A stretch of 49,204 nt of DNA from an uncultured Spirochaetaceae bacterium (GTDB lineage Bacteria; Spirochaetota; Spirochaetia; Sphaerochaetales; Sphaerochaetaceae), in contig CALXLH010000018.1 of the NCBI GenBank assembly GCA_944389145.1, positions 1-49,204 on the forward strand. Direction: 5' to 3'. This document shows positions 33,333 through 43,117 of the stretch, in pieces. The translations under genes and the position numbers were made by a program. Within the stretch, counting starts at the first letter, position 1. Every line of letters starts with the position of its first letter. The notes beneath the pieces were generated by a model. It made no database searches and was not told the DNA's origin. It was given only the letters and a program-made list of their open reading frames with translations.

Positions 33333-33346
33333 GATCTTAGGAAAAT

Positions 33347-34228
33347 ATGAGAATCGCAATTTCTGGAGAAGTCCCCGCTAAGGGATACGATCTAAATGAA
33401 TTCTTATGGATAGTCAAATCTCTTGATGTCTCTGCCATAGAGATTTGGCCAGAGAATATTCCATATCATGATGGTACTAATCCTTATACACGATCTTACG
33501 ATGGCCGTGATATCGATTATGCAAGAGAGATGCTATCAAGATACGGAATTACGGTTGCCTGTGTATCATTTGGCGGTGCCTTTGATAAGCGTTTTACCGA
33601 TGATCCAGATTTTTATGCGAGGGAGCTTATCCTCTCGGTCCGTACTGCTGCTAGCCTAGGATCCAAATATGTCAACAGTTATCTGTATCATCTTTCGATG
33701 AGTAAGGATCCTGATATTAGCAGGCTGTCTTCTATATATGCTCCTGCGGTAGAGGAAGCGGAGCGCCTTGGAGTGGTGATTCTGTTAGAGAACGAAGCGC
33801 ATGATTCCACTCGTGATCCTGCTGTCATGCGATCAATCATAAAGAATATCGGAAGCCAGAATTTCAGAGTGAATTTTGATGCTGTGAATTATTATCAGTC
33901 TTCATATGAGTGTTTTCCCTATTCGTTTGAAGTTCTTAAGGATTGCTTTTCATATATCCATATAAAGGATGGATGTATTTATAACAAGGATGATATTTCC
34001 CAGAATCCTAGATGTGTAGGAGGGGAAATGTCGGGAGCTAATGAAGGGAATAGCATCTATTATCCGATAATGGGTAATGGCGTTTTCAATATACCGGCTG
34101 AGATCAAGGCCTTGAAGTCCATGGGATATGATGGGTGGTGTACGCTTGAGCCTCATGTTCCTATTGATCTTTGGGGTATATATATAACTAAGGAAGTCGA
34201 ATATCTGAAGAAGCTGGGGCTTGAATAA
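33347..34228 (+). CDS. Sugar phosphate isomerase/epimerase (xylose-isomerase-like TIM barrel)
   Basis: A 293-residue TIM barrel of the AP-endonuclease-2 superfamily. Metal ligands typical of the fold are visible: Glu in ILLENEAHDS, Asp in VNFDAVNYY, His in YIHIKDG and Glu in CTLEPHVP. Such enzymes isomerise or epimerise sugars or polyol derivatives such as hydroxypyruvate or keto-inositol. The substrate is unknown. AGGA lies 4 nt before the ATG. It sits between transporter and kinase genes of the same operon, so it should act on the imported sugar or its oxidised form. Confidence 0.82.
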   Translation: MRIAISGEVPAKGYDLNEFLWIVKSLDVSAIEIWPENIPYHDGTNPYTRSYDGRDIDYAREMLSRYGITVACVSFGGAFDKRFTDDPDFYARELILSVRTAASLGSKYVNSYLYHLSMSKDPDISRLSSIYAPAVEEAERLGVVILLENEAHDSTRDPAVMRSIIKNIGSQNFRVNFDAVNYYQSSYECFPYSFEVLKDCFSYIHIKDGCIYNKDDISQNPRCVGGEMSGANEGNSIYYPIMGNGVFNIPAEIKALKSMGYDGWCTLEPHVPIDLWGIYITKEVEYLKKLGLE

Positions 34229-34243
34229 CAATGGGAGGTAGAC

Positions 34244-35188
34244 GTGGTTAAGATCTGGACGATGGGAGAAATCATAGTTGAGATCATGCGTAAGAGGGTC
34301 GATTGCGACCTTTCTTGTCCTGGAGATTTCCTTGGACCATTTCCAAGTGGAGCTCCGGCAATATTCATTGATACCGTTTCCAGGCTTGGAGGCAATGCCG
34401 GTATCATCGGTTCTGTCGGTACTGATGATTTTGGTACATGTGTCTTATCAAGGCTGAAGGAAGATGGCGTTGATTGTTCTCATGTGCAGGTAATAGAGAA
34501 TGGTCTTACCGGGGTGGCTTTTGTTACATATTTCTCTGACGGAGAAAGAAAGTTCATATTCCATCTAGAGAATTCTGCAGCAGCTGAAATGAAGGCACCT
34601 AAGAATCCTCTGAATGGAGATCTGTTTCATGTAATGGGTTGTTCTCTAACGATAAATGATAATACATATTCAGAGATCCTTAAGACCATGGAGGAATTCC
34701 TCAGCAATGGCGCTAAGATATCATTCGATCCAAATATCCGGCCTGAGCTTCTGAAAGGAAAATCAATGAAGGAGTATATCGGAAGGATCGTCGAAAATAG
34801 TTCATTCCTTCTTCCCGGAGTCTCTGAGCTTCTGATGATTGCTGGAGAGGATACCGTGGAGTCTTCTGTCGCAAAGCTATTTAAGAATCCTAGGCTTGAG
34901 GTGATTGCGCTTAAGAGGGGCAAGCATGGTTGTTCTATATTCACGCGTGAGGGCAGCCATGATTTCGGCATCTATGATATTCCTCCCATAGACGCGACAG
35001 GCGCTGGGGATTGCTTTGATGCATCCTTCCTTCTCTGCTACCTGGAAGGACGTCCTATGGATGAATGTATTAAGGTCGCAACCGCTGCCGCATCTCTTAA
35101 TACAGCAGCATTTGGTCCAATGGAAGGGAAGGTAACGCCTTCTATGATTTCGAATCTTATAGAGCAAGGCCCGTATAGGGAATTGTGA
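34244..35188 (+). CDS. PfkB-family carbohydrate kinase
   Basis: A 314-residue ribokinase-fold sugar kinase. The N-terminal signature region shows SRLGGNAGIIGSVGTDDFG; the C-terminal PfkB signature DATGAGDCFDASFLL contains the catalytic aspartate. It probably phosphorylates a ketose or 2-keto sugar from ATP; fructokinase, tagatose kinase and 2-keto-3-deoxygluconate kinase are all family members. GGAGG precedes the GTG start. Together with the neighbouring 3-epimerase and GatZ-like genes a ketohexose substrate is the most economical reading (inference). Confidence 0.87.
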   Translation: MVKIWTMGEIIVEIMRKRVDCDLSCPGDFLGPFPSGAPAIFIDTVSRLGGNAGIIGSVGTDDFGTCVLSRLKEDGVDCSHVQVIENGLTGVAFVTYFSDGERKFIFHLENSAAAEMKAPKNPLNGDLFHVMGCSLTINDNTYSEILKTMEEFLSNGAKISFDPNIRPELLKGKSMKEYIGRIVENSSFLLPGVSELLMIAGEDTVESSVAKLFKNPRLEVIALKRGKHGCSIFTREGSHDFGIYDIPPIDATGAGDCFDASFLLCYLEGRPMDECIKVATAAASLNTAAFGPMEGKVTPSMISNLIEQGPYREL

Positions 35189-35206
35189 TAAAGCAAAGGA
35201 GAGTTT

Positions 35207-36079
35207 ATGAAATACGGAGTTCTTTACGCCTATTGGAAAAGTGAATGGAGAACCGATTATAAGGAATGCCTGAAGAAAACGAAGGAAGCCGGATTTGACA
35301 TCATGGAGGTTGGTGCCGGTCATCTGCTTGATATGAGCGATGGTTACCTTAAGGAACTTAAGGCTGCTGCCGATGATCTTGGAATGATCATTACATCAAA
35401 TATCGGTCCGGCAAAGGATAAGGATGTTGCTTCTGCTGATCCTGAAGTCCGGAAGAATGGAATAAGGTTCCTTTCAGATATAATGAGACAGATGGATAAG
35501 GTAGGTTCTAAGTCCCTCGTTGGAGTTACTTATACTTATTGGCCGAATGATTTTTCTGATCTTGATAAGCCCGCGTTATGGGCTAGGGGTGTAGAAAGTG
35601 TCAAGAAATTCGGAAAGGTTGCCCTGGATCTTGGAATCGATGTATGCCTTGAGGTTGTAAATCGTTATGAGACGGTAACTCTCAATACGGCAGAAGAGGG
35701 AATAAGATTCTGTGATGAGGTCGGGAATCCTAATGTAAAGCTACTTTTGGATACATTCCATATGAATATCGAAGAGGATAATATTGCTGAGGCTTTCCGC
35801 AAGACTGGACGTAAGTACATTGGACATATTCATGTTGGCGAGGCCAATCGTAAGCTACCAGGAATGGGAAGCCTGCCATGGAGAGAGATTGGCCGGGCTC
35901 TTGCAGATATTGGTTATGATGGCAACGTAGTCATGGAACCATTCTTGCGGAACGGCGGAAGCGTCGCAAAGGATATTAAGGTCTGGAGAGATCTTACCAA
36001 TGGAGCAAGCGAGAAAGAGCTTGACCGCATGCTAAAGGATTCGTTGGTATTCCTGAAGCATGAATTCGAGACAGTCTGA
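35207..36079 (+). CDS. D-allulose (psicose)/D-tagatose 3-epimerase-like protein
   Basis: A 290-residue TIM barrel strongly resembling ketose 3-epimerases: KYGVLYAYWKSEW at the start, then CLEVVNRYETVTLNTAEEG with the first catalytic Glu, LLLDTFHMNIEE, GHIHVGEANRKLPG and VVMEPFLRNGG with the second Glu. Known enzymes interconvert D-fructose with D-allulose or D-tagatose with D-sorbose using Mn2+ or Co2+. The full catalytic set appears present. AAAGGAG precedes the ATG. Its 3' end is 13 bp from the GatZ-like gene. The exact ketose cannot be read from the sequence. Confidence 0.87.
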   Translation: MKYGVLYAYWKSEWRTDYKECLKKTKEAGFDIMEVGAGHLLDMSDGYLKELKAAADDLGMIITSNIGPAKDKDVASADPEVRKNGIRFLSDIMRQMDKVGSKSLVGVTYTYWPNDFSDLDKPALWARGVESVKKFGKVALDLGIDVCLEVVNRYETVTLNTAEEGIRFCDEVGNPNVKLLLDTFHMNIEEDNIAEAFRKTGRKYIGHIHVGEANRKLPGMGSLPWREIGRALADIGYDGNVVMEPFLRNGGSVAKDIKVWRDLTNGASEKELDRMLKDSLVFLKHEFETV

Positions 36080-36092
36080 AAAGGAAGAGCTT

Positions 36093-37394
36093 ATGAACGG
36101 AATTCATCCACTTAGGGAAATCGTAGATAGAAACAGATTTGGAGAACACATAGGGATGTATTCCGTATGTTCTTCTAGCTCGATCGTCATACGTGCGGCA
36201 TTGCGTGATGCCGCGCAATATGATTATCCGGTAATAATCGAAAGTACAGCGAATCAGGTTAATCAGGATGGTGGATATACTGGAATGCAACCTGGTGATT
36301 TTGTTTCCATGGTGATGCAGATAGCAAAAGATGAGCATGTTCCTAATGCCCGCATCATATTAGGAGGCGATCATCTGGGACCGCTCACATGGACAGATAA
36401 GAACGAGAGCGAGGCTATGGCTCTTGCTTGTGATCTTGTGCGTTCTTATACGCTTGCTGGATATACTAAGATTCATCTTGATACGAGCATGAAGGTCAAG
36501 GATGATCCAGATGGCAGGCTTGACCCCCACGTATGTGCAAGAAGGGGAGCTGAGCTGGCTTGTGTGGTGAACGAAGCTTTTGAGTCCTATCATAGGATTA
36601 ATCCAAATGCGATAAGGCCTGTTCTTATCGTTGGTAGTGAGGTTCCTATTCCTGGTGGTAGCCAGGAACATGAGAATACCTTGACGCCTACTGATTCCTT
36701 GGATTTTCTAGAGCAAGTAGATATATTTCGTAATACGTTCAAGGAAAAAGGCTTGGATTTTGGACAGGTGGTAGCTTTTGTCGTACAACCCGGCGTAGAG
36801 TTCGGGGATGATTTCGTAATACAGTACGATAGGCCTAAGGCTTTGAAGCTAATGTCAGCATTAAAGCAGGTCCCCGGAATAGTATTTGAAGGTCACAGTA
36901 CGGATTATCAAATCAATAGGAGCCTTTACGATATGGTTTCCGATGGAGTTGGAATACTGAAGGTCGGACCTGCTTTTACTTTTAGGCTAAGGGAAGCCTT
37001 ACTGCTGCTAGAGGAGATTGAGAGGATAATCTGTACAGACAGAGGAAAGCCTCTTTCTGTGTTTAAGGATACATTATTAGCTGATATGGCAGATAATCCA
37101 AGATACTGGAAGAAGTATTACCAAGGTACTTTGGAAGAGATAACCTTCAAGAAATTATATAGTTATAGTGACAGATGTAGATATTATCTTCCCGACATAA
37201 TCGTTCAGAAGGCTATTGACACTCTTTTTTATAATCTTGATTCAATTCCAGAAGTTTTGCTTAGTCAGTATTTCCCGATACAGTATAAGCATTATATGGA
37301 ACATCGGATTGAGAATGACGCGTTATCCGTTGCGATTGATTATGTCCAGGAAACATGCCACGACTATGCTGTAGCTGCAGGGTTGTGCAGATAA
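36093..37394 (+). CDS. GatZ/KbaZ-like protein (tagatose-bisphosphate aldolase subunit family)
   Basis: A 433-residue TIM-barrel protein of the GatZ/KbaZ family. Marks are IIESTANQVNQDGGYTGM, ILGGDHLGPLTW, HLDTSMKVKDDP and VFEGHSTDYQ. In enterobacteria GatZ is a non-catalytic partner of the aldolase GatY. No GatY is encoded here. Some stand-alone members are reported to act as tagatose-6-phosphate 4-epimerases (recalled from work on Agrobacterium galactitol use), which would fit here. The ATG at 36093 has GGAAGAG upstream. Last gene of the operon. AT-rich, like its neighbours. Confidence 0.82.
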   Translation: MNGIHPLREIVDRNRFGEHIGMYSVCSSSSIVIRAALRDAAQYDYPVIIESTANQVNQDGGYTGMQPGDFVSMVMQIAKDEHVPNARIILGGDHLGPLTWTDKNESEAMALACDLVRSYTLAGYTKIHLDTSMKVKDDPDGRLDPHVCARRGAELACVVNEAFESYHRINPNAIRPVLIVGSEVPIPGGSQEHENTLTPTDSLDFLEQVDIFRNTFKEKGLDFGQVVAFVVQPGVEFGDDFVIQYDRPKALKLMSALKQVPGIVFEGHSTDYQINRSLYDMVSDGVGILKVGPAFTFRLREALLLLEEIERIICTDRGKPLSVFKDTLLADMADNPRYWKKYYQGTLEEITFKKLYSYSDRCRYYLPDIIVQKAIDTLFYNLDSIPEVLLSQYFPIQYKHYMEHRIENDALSVAIDYVQETCHDYAVAAGLCR

Positions 37395-37645
37395 GAGAAC
37401 TAAGCTATTGTGCTGCGGGATATGTTTGGCTAGCTTGATCTAGAGGTTGCTGTTTATGTTCCGCAGCTGGCTTAGATGGAAGCTGTTGGATGCCAGCTTC
37501 GGCGTTTTACGTGATATCGTCACTCGAAACTGAGATCCACTTGAGTTCAAGAAGGAACCGTACAAGGCCAACGCTGAAGTAGGGTCAGCTCTTTTTAAGC
37601 ATCCTGATTGCGATATGCCCCGGCCTTGATTGCCGAGGCCTGGTA
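37395..37645. other. Intergenic stretch between convergent operons
   Basis: No gene is supported. It contains a candidate terminator at 37479 for the sugar operon and a weak GGCCT/AGGCC stem near 37622 for the clp operon. Short stop-broken frames could be remnants, but I recognise nothing. Confidence 0.4.
37479..37500 (+). terminator. Candidate terminator of the low-GC sugar operon
   Basis: GAAGCTG pairs with CAGCTTC (7 bp, 8-nt loop), followed by GGCGTTTTAC. The stem is good but the T-run is short and displaced. Confidence 0.45.
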
Positions 37646-38620
37646 TCAGAGGATTGATGAAAAGCGTTCCAGGAGTACCCTGCGAGCCTCTTCCACGCCC
37701 ATCCGGACAGTCGCCCCTGCTGCGTGCATATGGCCGCCGCCGCCAAACGATGAGGCAATTGCTCCAACATCGATTCCTGAGTGGTGCTTGCTCCTGAATC
37801 CTATCTCGACTGAGTCTGGCTTCTCCTTGAGGAATATGACGGCCTTGACGTTCTCTGCCTCGAGCAATGTCGCATAGACTCCGTCGCTGAGCCTCTCATC
37901 TCCCATCGAGAGCGGCTGATGGCATATGATAAGCTGTCCATCCAGCTCAGGTGAGGCAGAGAGGATTATCGAGGCTGTGTCCCTTATCTCCCTGAGGCTG
38001 CGCCCATCATGCATCTCGTCATACACGTCGTATGGCGATATCCCCATTTCCGTGAAGTCCGCAACGCGCCTAAGGCATTCAGGCGCGTTCTTCTCGCCCA
38101 GGAAATGGAAGAAGCCGGTATCGGTAGCGAATCCGATATAGAGATAATAGGCCATATCCCTGGTCAGCCCTACGCCAAGCTCCCGCCTCACCTCATCGAC
38201 GAGCATCGTCGTCGATGGTGACTGGGGCACGATATAGCTCATTCCCTCGGCGGTGAATGGCTCTCCCGAAGAATGATGGTCTATGCAGATCGTCTCCAGT
38301 CCGGAAAGCGCCTTGAAGGGCTCCCCCGGCCTGTCTGGAGTGGAGCAGTCGAGGACTATCACGAGGGGAGACTGGGCTATGAGCGAAGAGGGGGCTTGCT
38401 TGAGGAATTCTCCTTCATACGCCTTTATATCCGTGCGTGAGAACGTACCCTCATTGAGGAGGACTGCGTCCTTGCCCATGCTTCTCAGAACCTCCCTCAT
38501 CGCGAGGGAGGAAGCGACAGCATCACCGTCAGGGTTGCGATGCGCGATAACGATTGCCTTATCGGCCTTTCGGATTGCTGTCAGGAGACGGCTGTCAGCT
38601 TGCGGAAATATACTTGCCAT
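37646..38620 (-). CDS. nrnA: DHH phosphoesterase NrnA (oligoribonuclease/pAp phosphatase)
   Basis: A 324-residue DHH-DHHA1 enzyme. Motifs: [11 protein letters not shown] near residue 27, [11 protein letters not shown], the IDHHSSG triad near 115, [10 protein letters not shown], and the C-terminal [12 protein letters not shown]. NrnA degrades 2-5-nt RNAs and converts pAp to AMP. It is the last gene of the tig-clpP-clpX-nrnA operon and overlaps the end of clpX by 26 bp, so translation is likely coupled. Assignment to NrnA rather than a related nuclease rests on length and motif order. Confidence 0.87.
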   Translation of the reverse strand: MASIFPQADSRLLTAIRKADKAIVIAHRNPDGDAVASSLAMREVLRSMGKDAVLLNEGTFSRTDIKAYEGEFLKQAPSSLIAQSPLVIVLDCSTPDRPGEPFKALSGLETICIDHHSSGEPFTAEGMSYIVPQSPSTTMLVDEVRRELGVGLTRDMAYYLYIGFATDTGFFHFLGEKNAPECLRRVADFTEMGISPYDVYDEMHDGRSLREIRDTASIILSASPELDGQLIICHQPLSMGDERLSDGVYATLLEAENVKAVIFLKEKPDSVEIGFRSKHHSGIDVGAIASSFGGGGHMHAAGATVRMGVEEARRVLLERFSSIL

Positions 38621-39851
38621 CGTCCGTTATCATCCTAGGCTCGGTACGGTTGATCACGTTGTCCTTATCGACAATGACCTTCCTGACTCCCTTTATCGAG
38701 GGGATGTCATAGCTGATGCCGAGCATGAGGTTCTCCACTATCGATCTCAGGCCCCTTGCTCCCGTCTTCTGCTCGAAGGATTGATTGGCTATCGCATCGA
38801 TCGCGTCATCGGTGAAGCTCAGGTCTATGCCATCAAGGGCGAATGATGTCTCATACTGCCTGATGATGGAGTTCTTAGGCTCAGTGAGGATACGCTTGAG
38901 GTCATCGCGCGTAAGGTTGTTGAGCGTAACATGCACAGGAAGGCGGCCGATGAACTCAGGGATAAGGCCGAACTTCACCAGGTCATCGGGATGAAGTTCC
39001 CTGTACAGGGATTCCAGATCCTTCTCCTCCTTGTTCACGATCGTGGCACCGAAGCCCATCGATGATGTGGCTACACGCTTCTCGATGATCTTATCAAGTC
39101 CCACGAAGGCTCCTCCGCAGATGAAGAGTATGTTCGAGGTGTCGATCTTTATCATCTCCTGATTCGGATGCTTCCTGCCGCCCTGAGGCGGGACTGATGC
39201 GACCGTGCCCTCTATGATCTTCAGCAATGCCTGCTGCACGCCCTCGCCGGAGACGTCACGCGTGATGGAGACGTTCTCTCCCTTCTTTGAGATCTTGTCG
39301 ATCTCATCGATGAAGATGATTCCATGCTGGGCGCGCGGAATGTCGTAATCGGCAGCCTCAATCAGCTTGAGAAGGATATTCTCAACATCCTCACCGACAT
39401 ATCCGGCCTCTGTGAGCGTGGTCGCGTCAGCTATCGCGAAAGGAACATCCAGCTTCTTTGCCAGCGTGCGTGCCAGAAGCGTCTTTCCCGTGCCTGTCGG
39501 TCCGATCACGAGTATGTTCGACTTGTCTATCTCAACGCCGGATTCTGCGATCTTCTTGGCGTACTTGACCCTCTTGTAATGGTTATAGACGGCTACCGAA
39601 AGCACCTTCTTCGCTGCTTCCTGTCCGATGACATACTGGTCAAGGTACTCCTTGAGCTCGCTTGGGGTAGGGATCTCCTTGAGCTCAGACTCGCTGTCGG
39701 CAGAGCCATCGGATGAGCCTAGCTGCCCAAGGATATCATTGCATGTATCTATGCATGTCTCGCAGATTGCCACGCCAGGGCCTGAGACGAATCTCACGCT
39801 TCCATCCAGCGGTCTTCCGCAGAAGGAGCAGTATTTGGAGTTCCTAGCCAT
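38595..39851 (-). CDS. clpX: ATP-dependent Clp protease ATP-binding subunit ClpX
   Basis: A 418-residue AAA+ unfoldase that feeds substrates to ClpP. The N-terminal zinc-binding domain (CSFCGRPL then CETC), Walker A (GPTGTGKT), Walker B (IIFIDEIDK), the RKHP pore loop and the sensor region [10 protein letters not shown] are all present. At the ClpP-docking loop the usual IGF appears as MGF (SSMGFGA), a mild variation. GAGAAGGAAAG precedes the ATG. It overlaps clpP by 8 bp upstream and nrnA by 26 bp downstream. Confidence 0.97.
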   Translation of the reverse strand: MARNSKYCSFCGRPLDGSVRFVSGPGVAICETCIDTCNDILGQLGSSDGSADSESELKEIPTPSELKEYLDQYVIGQEAAKKVLSVAVYNHYKRVKYAKKIAESGVEIDKSNILVIGPTGTGKTLLARTLAKKLDVPFAIADATTLTEAGYVGEDVENILLKLIEAADYDIPRAQHGIIFIDEIDKISKKGENVSITRDVSGEGVQQALLKIIEGTVASVPPQGGRKHPNQEMIKIDTSNILFICGGAFVGLDKIIEKRVATSSMGFGATIVNKEEKDLESLYRELHPDDLVKFGLIPEFIGRLPVHVTLNNLTRDDLKRILTEPKNSIIRQYETSFALDGIDLSFTDDAIDAIANQSFEQKTGARGLRSIVENLMLGISYDIPSIKGVRKVIVDKDNVINRTEPRMITDDGKYISAS

Positions 39852-40434
39852 CTTTCCTTCTCATTATCCTATCGACGATGCCGTAATCGAGAGCGGCCTC
39901 GGCGTCCATATAGCGATCGCGGAGTATATCCGCGGCAATCTCTTCCTCGCTCCGTCCTGTGTGCTGAGACATCAGGCGACGAGTGACCTCGTTGATCCTC
40001 TGCAGCTCCCGCGATGATATGATGATATCGCTGGCCTGGCCCTCGGCTCCGCCTGAAGGCTGATGGATCATGACACGGGCATTCGGCAGTATCGCCCTCT
40101 TGCCGGGAGCACCCGACGCGAGGAGGATCGCTGCCATCGAGCATGCCTGGCCCATGCAGATCGTTGCCACGTCGCAGCTGATATACTGCATCGTGTCGTA
40201 GATCGCGAGGCCTGCAGTGACGCTTCCTCCGGGACTGTTGATGTAAAGGCTCACATCCTTGGTCGGAGATTCGCTTTCAAGGAATATAAGCTGAGCCACT
40301 ACCAGATCGGCAGTGGCGTCGGTGATCTCGCCGTCAACGAAGATAATCCTGTCCTTCAGGAGGCGGGAGAAGATATCGAACTGTCTTTCGCCCGTTCCCG
40401 ACTGCTCTATGACATAAGGAACGAGCGTATTCAT
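39844..40434 (-). CDS. clpP: ATP-dependent Clp protease proteolytic subunit ClpP
   Basis: A 196-residue serine protease that forms a 14-mer chamber with ClpX. Catalytic triad: Ser in [11 protein letters not shown], His in VMIHQPSGG, Asp in [13 protein letters not shown]. The ATG at 40434 gives [11 protein letters not shown], the typical ClpP N-terminus. A GTG at 40452 overlapping the tig stop would add six residues but does not match the family. The gene lies 14 bp after tig. Confidence 0.97.
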   Translation of the reverse strand: MNTLVPYVIEQSGTGERQFDIFSRLLKDRIIFVDGEITDATADLVVAQLIFLESESPTKDVSLYINSPGGSVTAGLAIYDTMQYISCDVATICMGQACSMAAILLASGAPGKRAILPNARVMIHQPSGGAEGQASDIIISSRELQRINEVTRRLMSQHTGRSEEEIAADILRDRYMDAEAALDYGIVDRIMRRKDG

Positions 40435-40448
40435 CCTTTCTTTCAAGA

Positions 40449-41798
40449 TCACTCCTCTGCATAGGAGCCGGAAAGGTAGCTTTCGTAGCTTACTTCCTTG
40501 CCGGCCTTGAATGTGTTGTTCTCAAGGAGGAACGGAACCACGCGCTCGAACTGGAGCTCATCGCGGAGTATGTTCTCATAGTACTCCTTGTTCTCCTCTC
40601 CGACGCTTGAGTATCTCTCCTCCCACTTCGCCTTGAATTCATCCTCAGGGATCTCGAAGTTCTCCTTCTCCTTGATCTTCTCCAGGATAAGCTGATCCTT
40701 GAGATCGCTGGTGCAGCTATCGCGCCATGAATCAAGCAGCGCCTCCTTGGTCGTATCCTGCATCTTCAGGAATCCAAGAAGCTGCTCCTCTGTCAGCCCT
40801 GACTGGCGGTAGAAGTTCCTCCATGCCTGGTCAAGCTGGGCGTCGAGCATCGACTTCGGGACCGTGATCTCCGTCTCTCCCTTGAGCTTGGCAAGGAGCG
40901 CATGGATCTTGTCGTTCTTCATCTTCTCCTCGACATTCTTCTCAAGGTCGGCACGGATGCCATTCCTCATATCAGCGACGGTCTTATATTCTTCCTTCAC
41001 GTCCTGTGCGAACTCATCGTCTACGGCGGGAAGCTCGCGGACCTTGACGTTCGTCACCTTGATCGAGAGCCTGATCGTCTTGCCCTCGTATCCTGGGACA
41101 TGATCGTCTTCCGTGTAGCTCTTCTCAACGGTCTTCTCATCGTCCTTCTTCATCCCGATGATATCCTCATCGATCTTGTAGAAGTTGTAGCCGGAACCGA
41201 TCGTGAAGGTGAAATCCTTTCTCTCCGTGGAGGATACAGGGTTGCCATCCTCTCCGATCTCGACATAATCGACCGTGACGATATCGCCATTCTCGGCGGC
41301 TCCGTCCTTGGTCTTCACGACGGAGTTCTGCTCCCTCTTCTTCTCGACTTCCTTCTCTACGTCCTCATCGGTCACGGAAACGGAAGGAACCTCGATCTCG
41401 AGTCCCTTGTAATCGCCAAGCTCGAAGCGTGGGTAGATATCATAGACGACGGTGTATGTCACATCCTCGCCCTTCTTGAATGGAAGGAGCTTCTCCTCGT
41501 CCTGAAGCACCGGAGTGGAGAACGCAAGCGGCTTGTCCTCAAAGCTGAGTCCCTTGATCTCCTCCTCAAGCTTCTTCTCCATGGCCTCGAAGGAGCTTTC
41601 CTCCCTGATCATGTCACCGTACTTCCTCTCGACGACGGATGCAGGGACCTTGCCCTTCCTGAATCCATCGACCTGGATCGTCTTGGCATACTTCGCCAGC
41701 TTTTCCTGATAAGCCTGCTCAAGGGCATCGGCATTGATAGTAAGAGTCAGTGAAGCCTGGGAATCATCCAGCAACCTTACGCTTTTCTCTGCATCCAT
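40449..41798 (-). CDS. tig: Trigger factor
   Basis: A 449-residue ribosome-associated chaperone and prolyl isomerase. The ribosome-binding domain carries GFRKGKVP near residue 45; a FKBP-type middle domain (about 150-240, [19 protein letters not shown]) and a long charged helical C-terminal domain follow. Length is standard. GAAGGAAG precedes the ATG. First gene of the tig-clpP-clpX operon, a conserved protein-quality-control arrangement. Confidence 0.96.
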   Translation of the reverse strand: MDAEKSVRLLDDSQASLTLTINADALEQAYQEKLAKYAKTIQVDGFRKGKVPASVVERKYGDMIREESSFEAMEKKLEEEIKGLSFEDKPLAFSTPVLQDEEKLLPFKKGEDVTYTVVYDIYPRFELGDYKGLEIEVPSVSVTDEDVEKEVEKKREQNSVVKTKDGAAENGDIVTVDYVEIGEDGNPVSSTERKDFTFTIGSGYNFYKIDEDIIGMKKDDEKTVEKSYTEDDHVPGYEGKTIRLSIKVTNVKVRELPAVDDEFAQDVKEEYKTVADMRNGIRADLEKNVEEKMKNDKIHALLAKLKGETEITVPKSMLDAQLDQAWRNFYRQSGLTEEQLLGFLKMQDTTKEALLDSWRDSCTSDLKDQLILEKIKEKENFEIPEDEFKAKWEERYSSVGEENKEYYENILRDELQFERVVPFLLENNTFKAGKEVSYESYLSGSYAEE

Positions 41799-41848
41799 AG
41801 TGAACTTCCTTCTTTCTATATTTCCGAACTAAACGCTCTAGCTAAGTA

Positions 41849-41877
41849 AATATACTGAAATTCCATCCGGTTGTCAC
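41849..41877 (-). promoter_or_regulatory. Promoter of the tig-clpP-clpX-nrnA operon
   Basis: Minus-strand GTGACA (41872-41877), 17-bp spacer and TATATT (41849-41854), giving a leader of about 45 nt. Confidence 0.6.
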
Positions 41878-41998
41878 TAGTGGGGGAGGGAGGGCTGGAT
41901 CTCCTTGCTGGAAAAAGGGAAAAGGAAAGGCCCGTAGCATAAAGGAAAAACCATCCCATGAGTCTCTGCCCCCGCGCGGAATATCTTCTCTTTTTTGC

Positions 41999-42026
41999 TT
42001 GACAGGTGGAAAAGGTGGTTTAGAAT
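41999..42026 (+). promoter_or_regulatory. Promoter of the second sugar cassette
   Basis: TTGACA (41999-42004), 16-bp spacer and TAGAAT (42021-42026). The operator at 42032-42045 covers the transcription start. Confidence 0.7.
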
Positions 42027-42031
42027 TTTGA

Positions 42032-42045
42032 TTGAAACGGTTCAA
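42032..42045. promoter_or_regulatory. LacI-type operator at the regulator's promoter
   Basis: TTGAAACGGTTCAA: arms TTGAA/TTCAA around a central CG, placed over the start of transcription, so the regulator should repress itself. Confidence 0.75.
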
Positions 42046-42058
42046 AAGGAGGACTGCC

Positions 42059-43072
42059 ATGGGGAAGATAACCATCAAGGATGTTGCAGCTCTTGCCGGC
42101 GTCTCCGTGGGAACCGCTTCAATGGCGCTCAATGATTCTCCGAAGGTCTCCGCAGAGACGAAGAAGAATGTGATGGCAGTGGTCCAGAAGCTCGGATACC
42201 GCCGCGATCCATATGCAAGATCGCTCAGCCTCTCATCCTCAAGATCGATAGGCTTCCTGGCTCCGGGATTCCGCAATCCGTTCTTCGGCGAGGTTGCAGA
42301 GGCGCTCCAGCTTGCGGTAGAGGAGAAGAACAACAGCCTGATGTTCGGCATCACGAATGACAGCACCGAGCAGGAGGCGAAGCTTGTCGACCAGTTCCTG
42401 GACAGGGGAGTCGATGGACTGATCATCATACCCGCAGAGGACAGCAATCCCGATCTCTCGCATATAAGGAACCTCCTCAATCATGATTTCCCGCTCGTAT
42501 TCCTTACCGGGTATTATCCTGAGATTCCGTTCCATGCAGTCATGGCGGATCTCGCGGAAGGCTCATATGAGCTGACGAAGGGAATGCTCGATGCAGGGCT
42601 CAGAAACATCATAATGATTGCTGGAAACCCGTCTCTCATACCGTTCCGTGAGAGGATAGAGGGTTTCAGGAGAGCATTGGATGAATGCAGCGTGGCATTC
42701 GATGAGAGCAAGGTGATCATCTCCGATGGCATGAGCTATGAAGGCGGATATGCCGCTATCGACAAGGTATACGATGAGATAAAGCCCGATGGGATCATTG
42801 CGATAAACGATGTGATGGCAATGGGTGTCATAGGCCGCCTGAGATCCAAGGGGATAAGGGTTCCGGAGGATGTATCCGTTGCCGGCTATGATGACATCTC
42901 GGTTTCCTCGATACAGGAGACGCCGCTTACGACAGTCGAGCAGCCGATAGCCTTGATGTGCTCGGAAGCTGTGGATATGCTCTTCTCCCTCATGGAAGGG
43001 AAGGCTGTTGCCGAAGGGGTGGTGAGGATTCCTGTTTCGGTGAAGCGCAGGAGGTCTGCAAAGACTGGCTGA
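42059..43072 (+). CDS. LacI-family transcriptional regulator of the second sugar cassette
   Basis: A 337-residue repressor. Canonical HTH (TIKDVAALAGVSVGTASMAL) and hinge (PYARSLSLSSSRSIGF), then a sugar-sensing domain (DGLIIIPAEDSNPD, DGIIAINDVMAMGV, VAGYDDISVSSIQ). The ATG at 42059 has AAGGAGG upstream. Its own promoter carries a TTGAA-N4-TTCAA operator, and a second copy lies before the next gene, so it very likely controls the epimerase and ABC importer that follow. Base composition matches the main genome, unlike the LacI gene at 27171. Confidence 0.92.
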   Translation: MGKITIKDVAALAGVSVGTASMALNDSPKVSAETKKNVMAVVQKLGYRRDPYARSLSLSSSRSIGFLAPGFRNPFFGEVAEALQLAVEEKNNSLMFGITNDSTEQEAKLVDQFLDRGVDGLIIIPAEDSNPDLSHIRNLLNHDFPLVFLTGYYPEIPFHAVMADLAEGSYELTKGMLDAGLRNIIMIAGNPSLIPFRERIEGFRRALDECSVAFDESKVIISDGMSYEGGYAAIDKVYDEIKPDGIIAINDVMAMGVIGRLRSKGIRVPEDVSVAGYDDISVSSIQETPLTTVEQPIALMCSEAVDMLFSLMEGKAVAEGVVRIPVSVKRRRSAKTG

Positions 43073-43079
43073 ATGAGTT

Positions 43080-43109
43080 CCGGCCCAGTGTGGAGGTCAC
43101 GGTGGCCGG
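43080..43109 (+). terminator. GC-rich hairpin after the LacI gene
   Basis: CCGGCC/GGCCGG with an inner GTG/CAC pair, 8 bp past the stop. No T-run; it may attenuate transcription or be an RNA processing site. Confidence 0.4.
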
Positions 43110-43117
43110 GGGATAGG

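Noticed and set aside
37395-37645. Possible transposase or tRNA remnant between the sugar operon and nrnA
   Set aside because: Short frames are stop-broken and match nothing I recognise; no cloverleaf could be drawn.
40902-41753. A 283-codon plus-strand frame opposite tig
   Set aside because: It is exactly antisense to the well-conserved trigger factor gene; the sequence is a leucine/isoleucine/aspartate-rich shadow of its codons with no domain or ribosome site.
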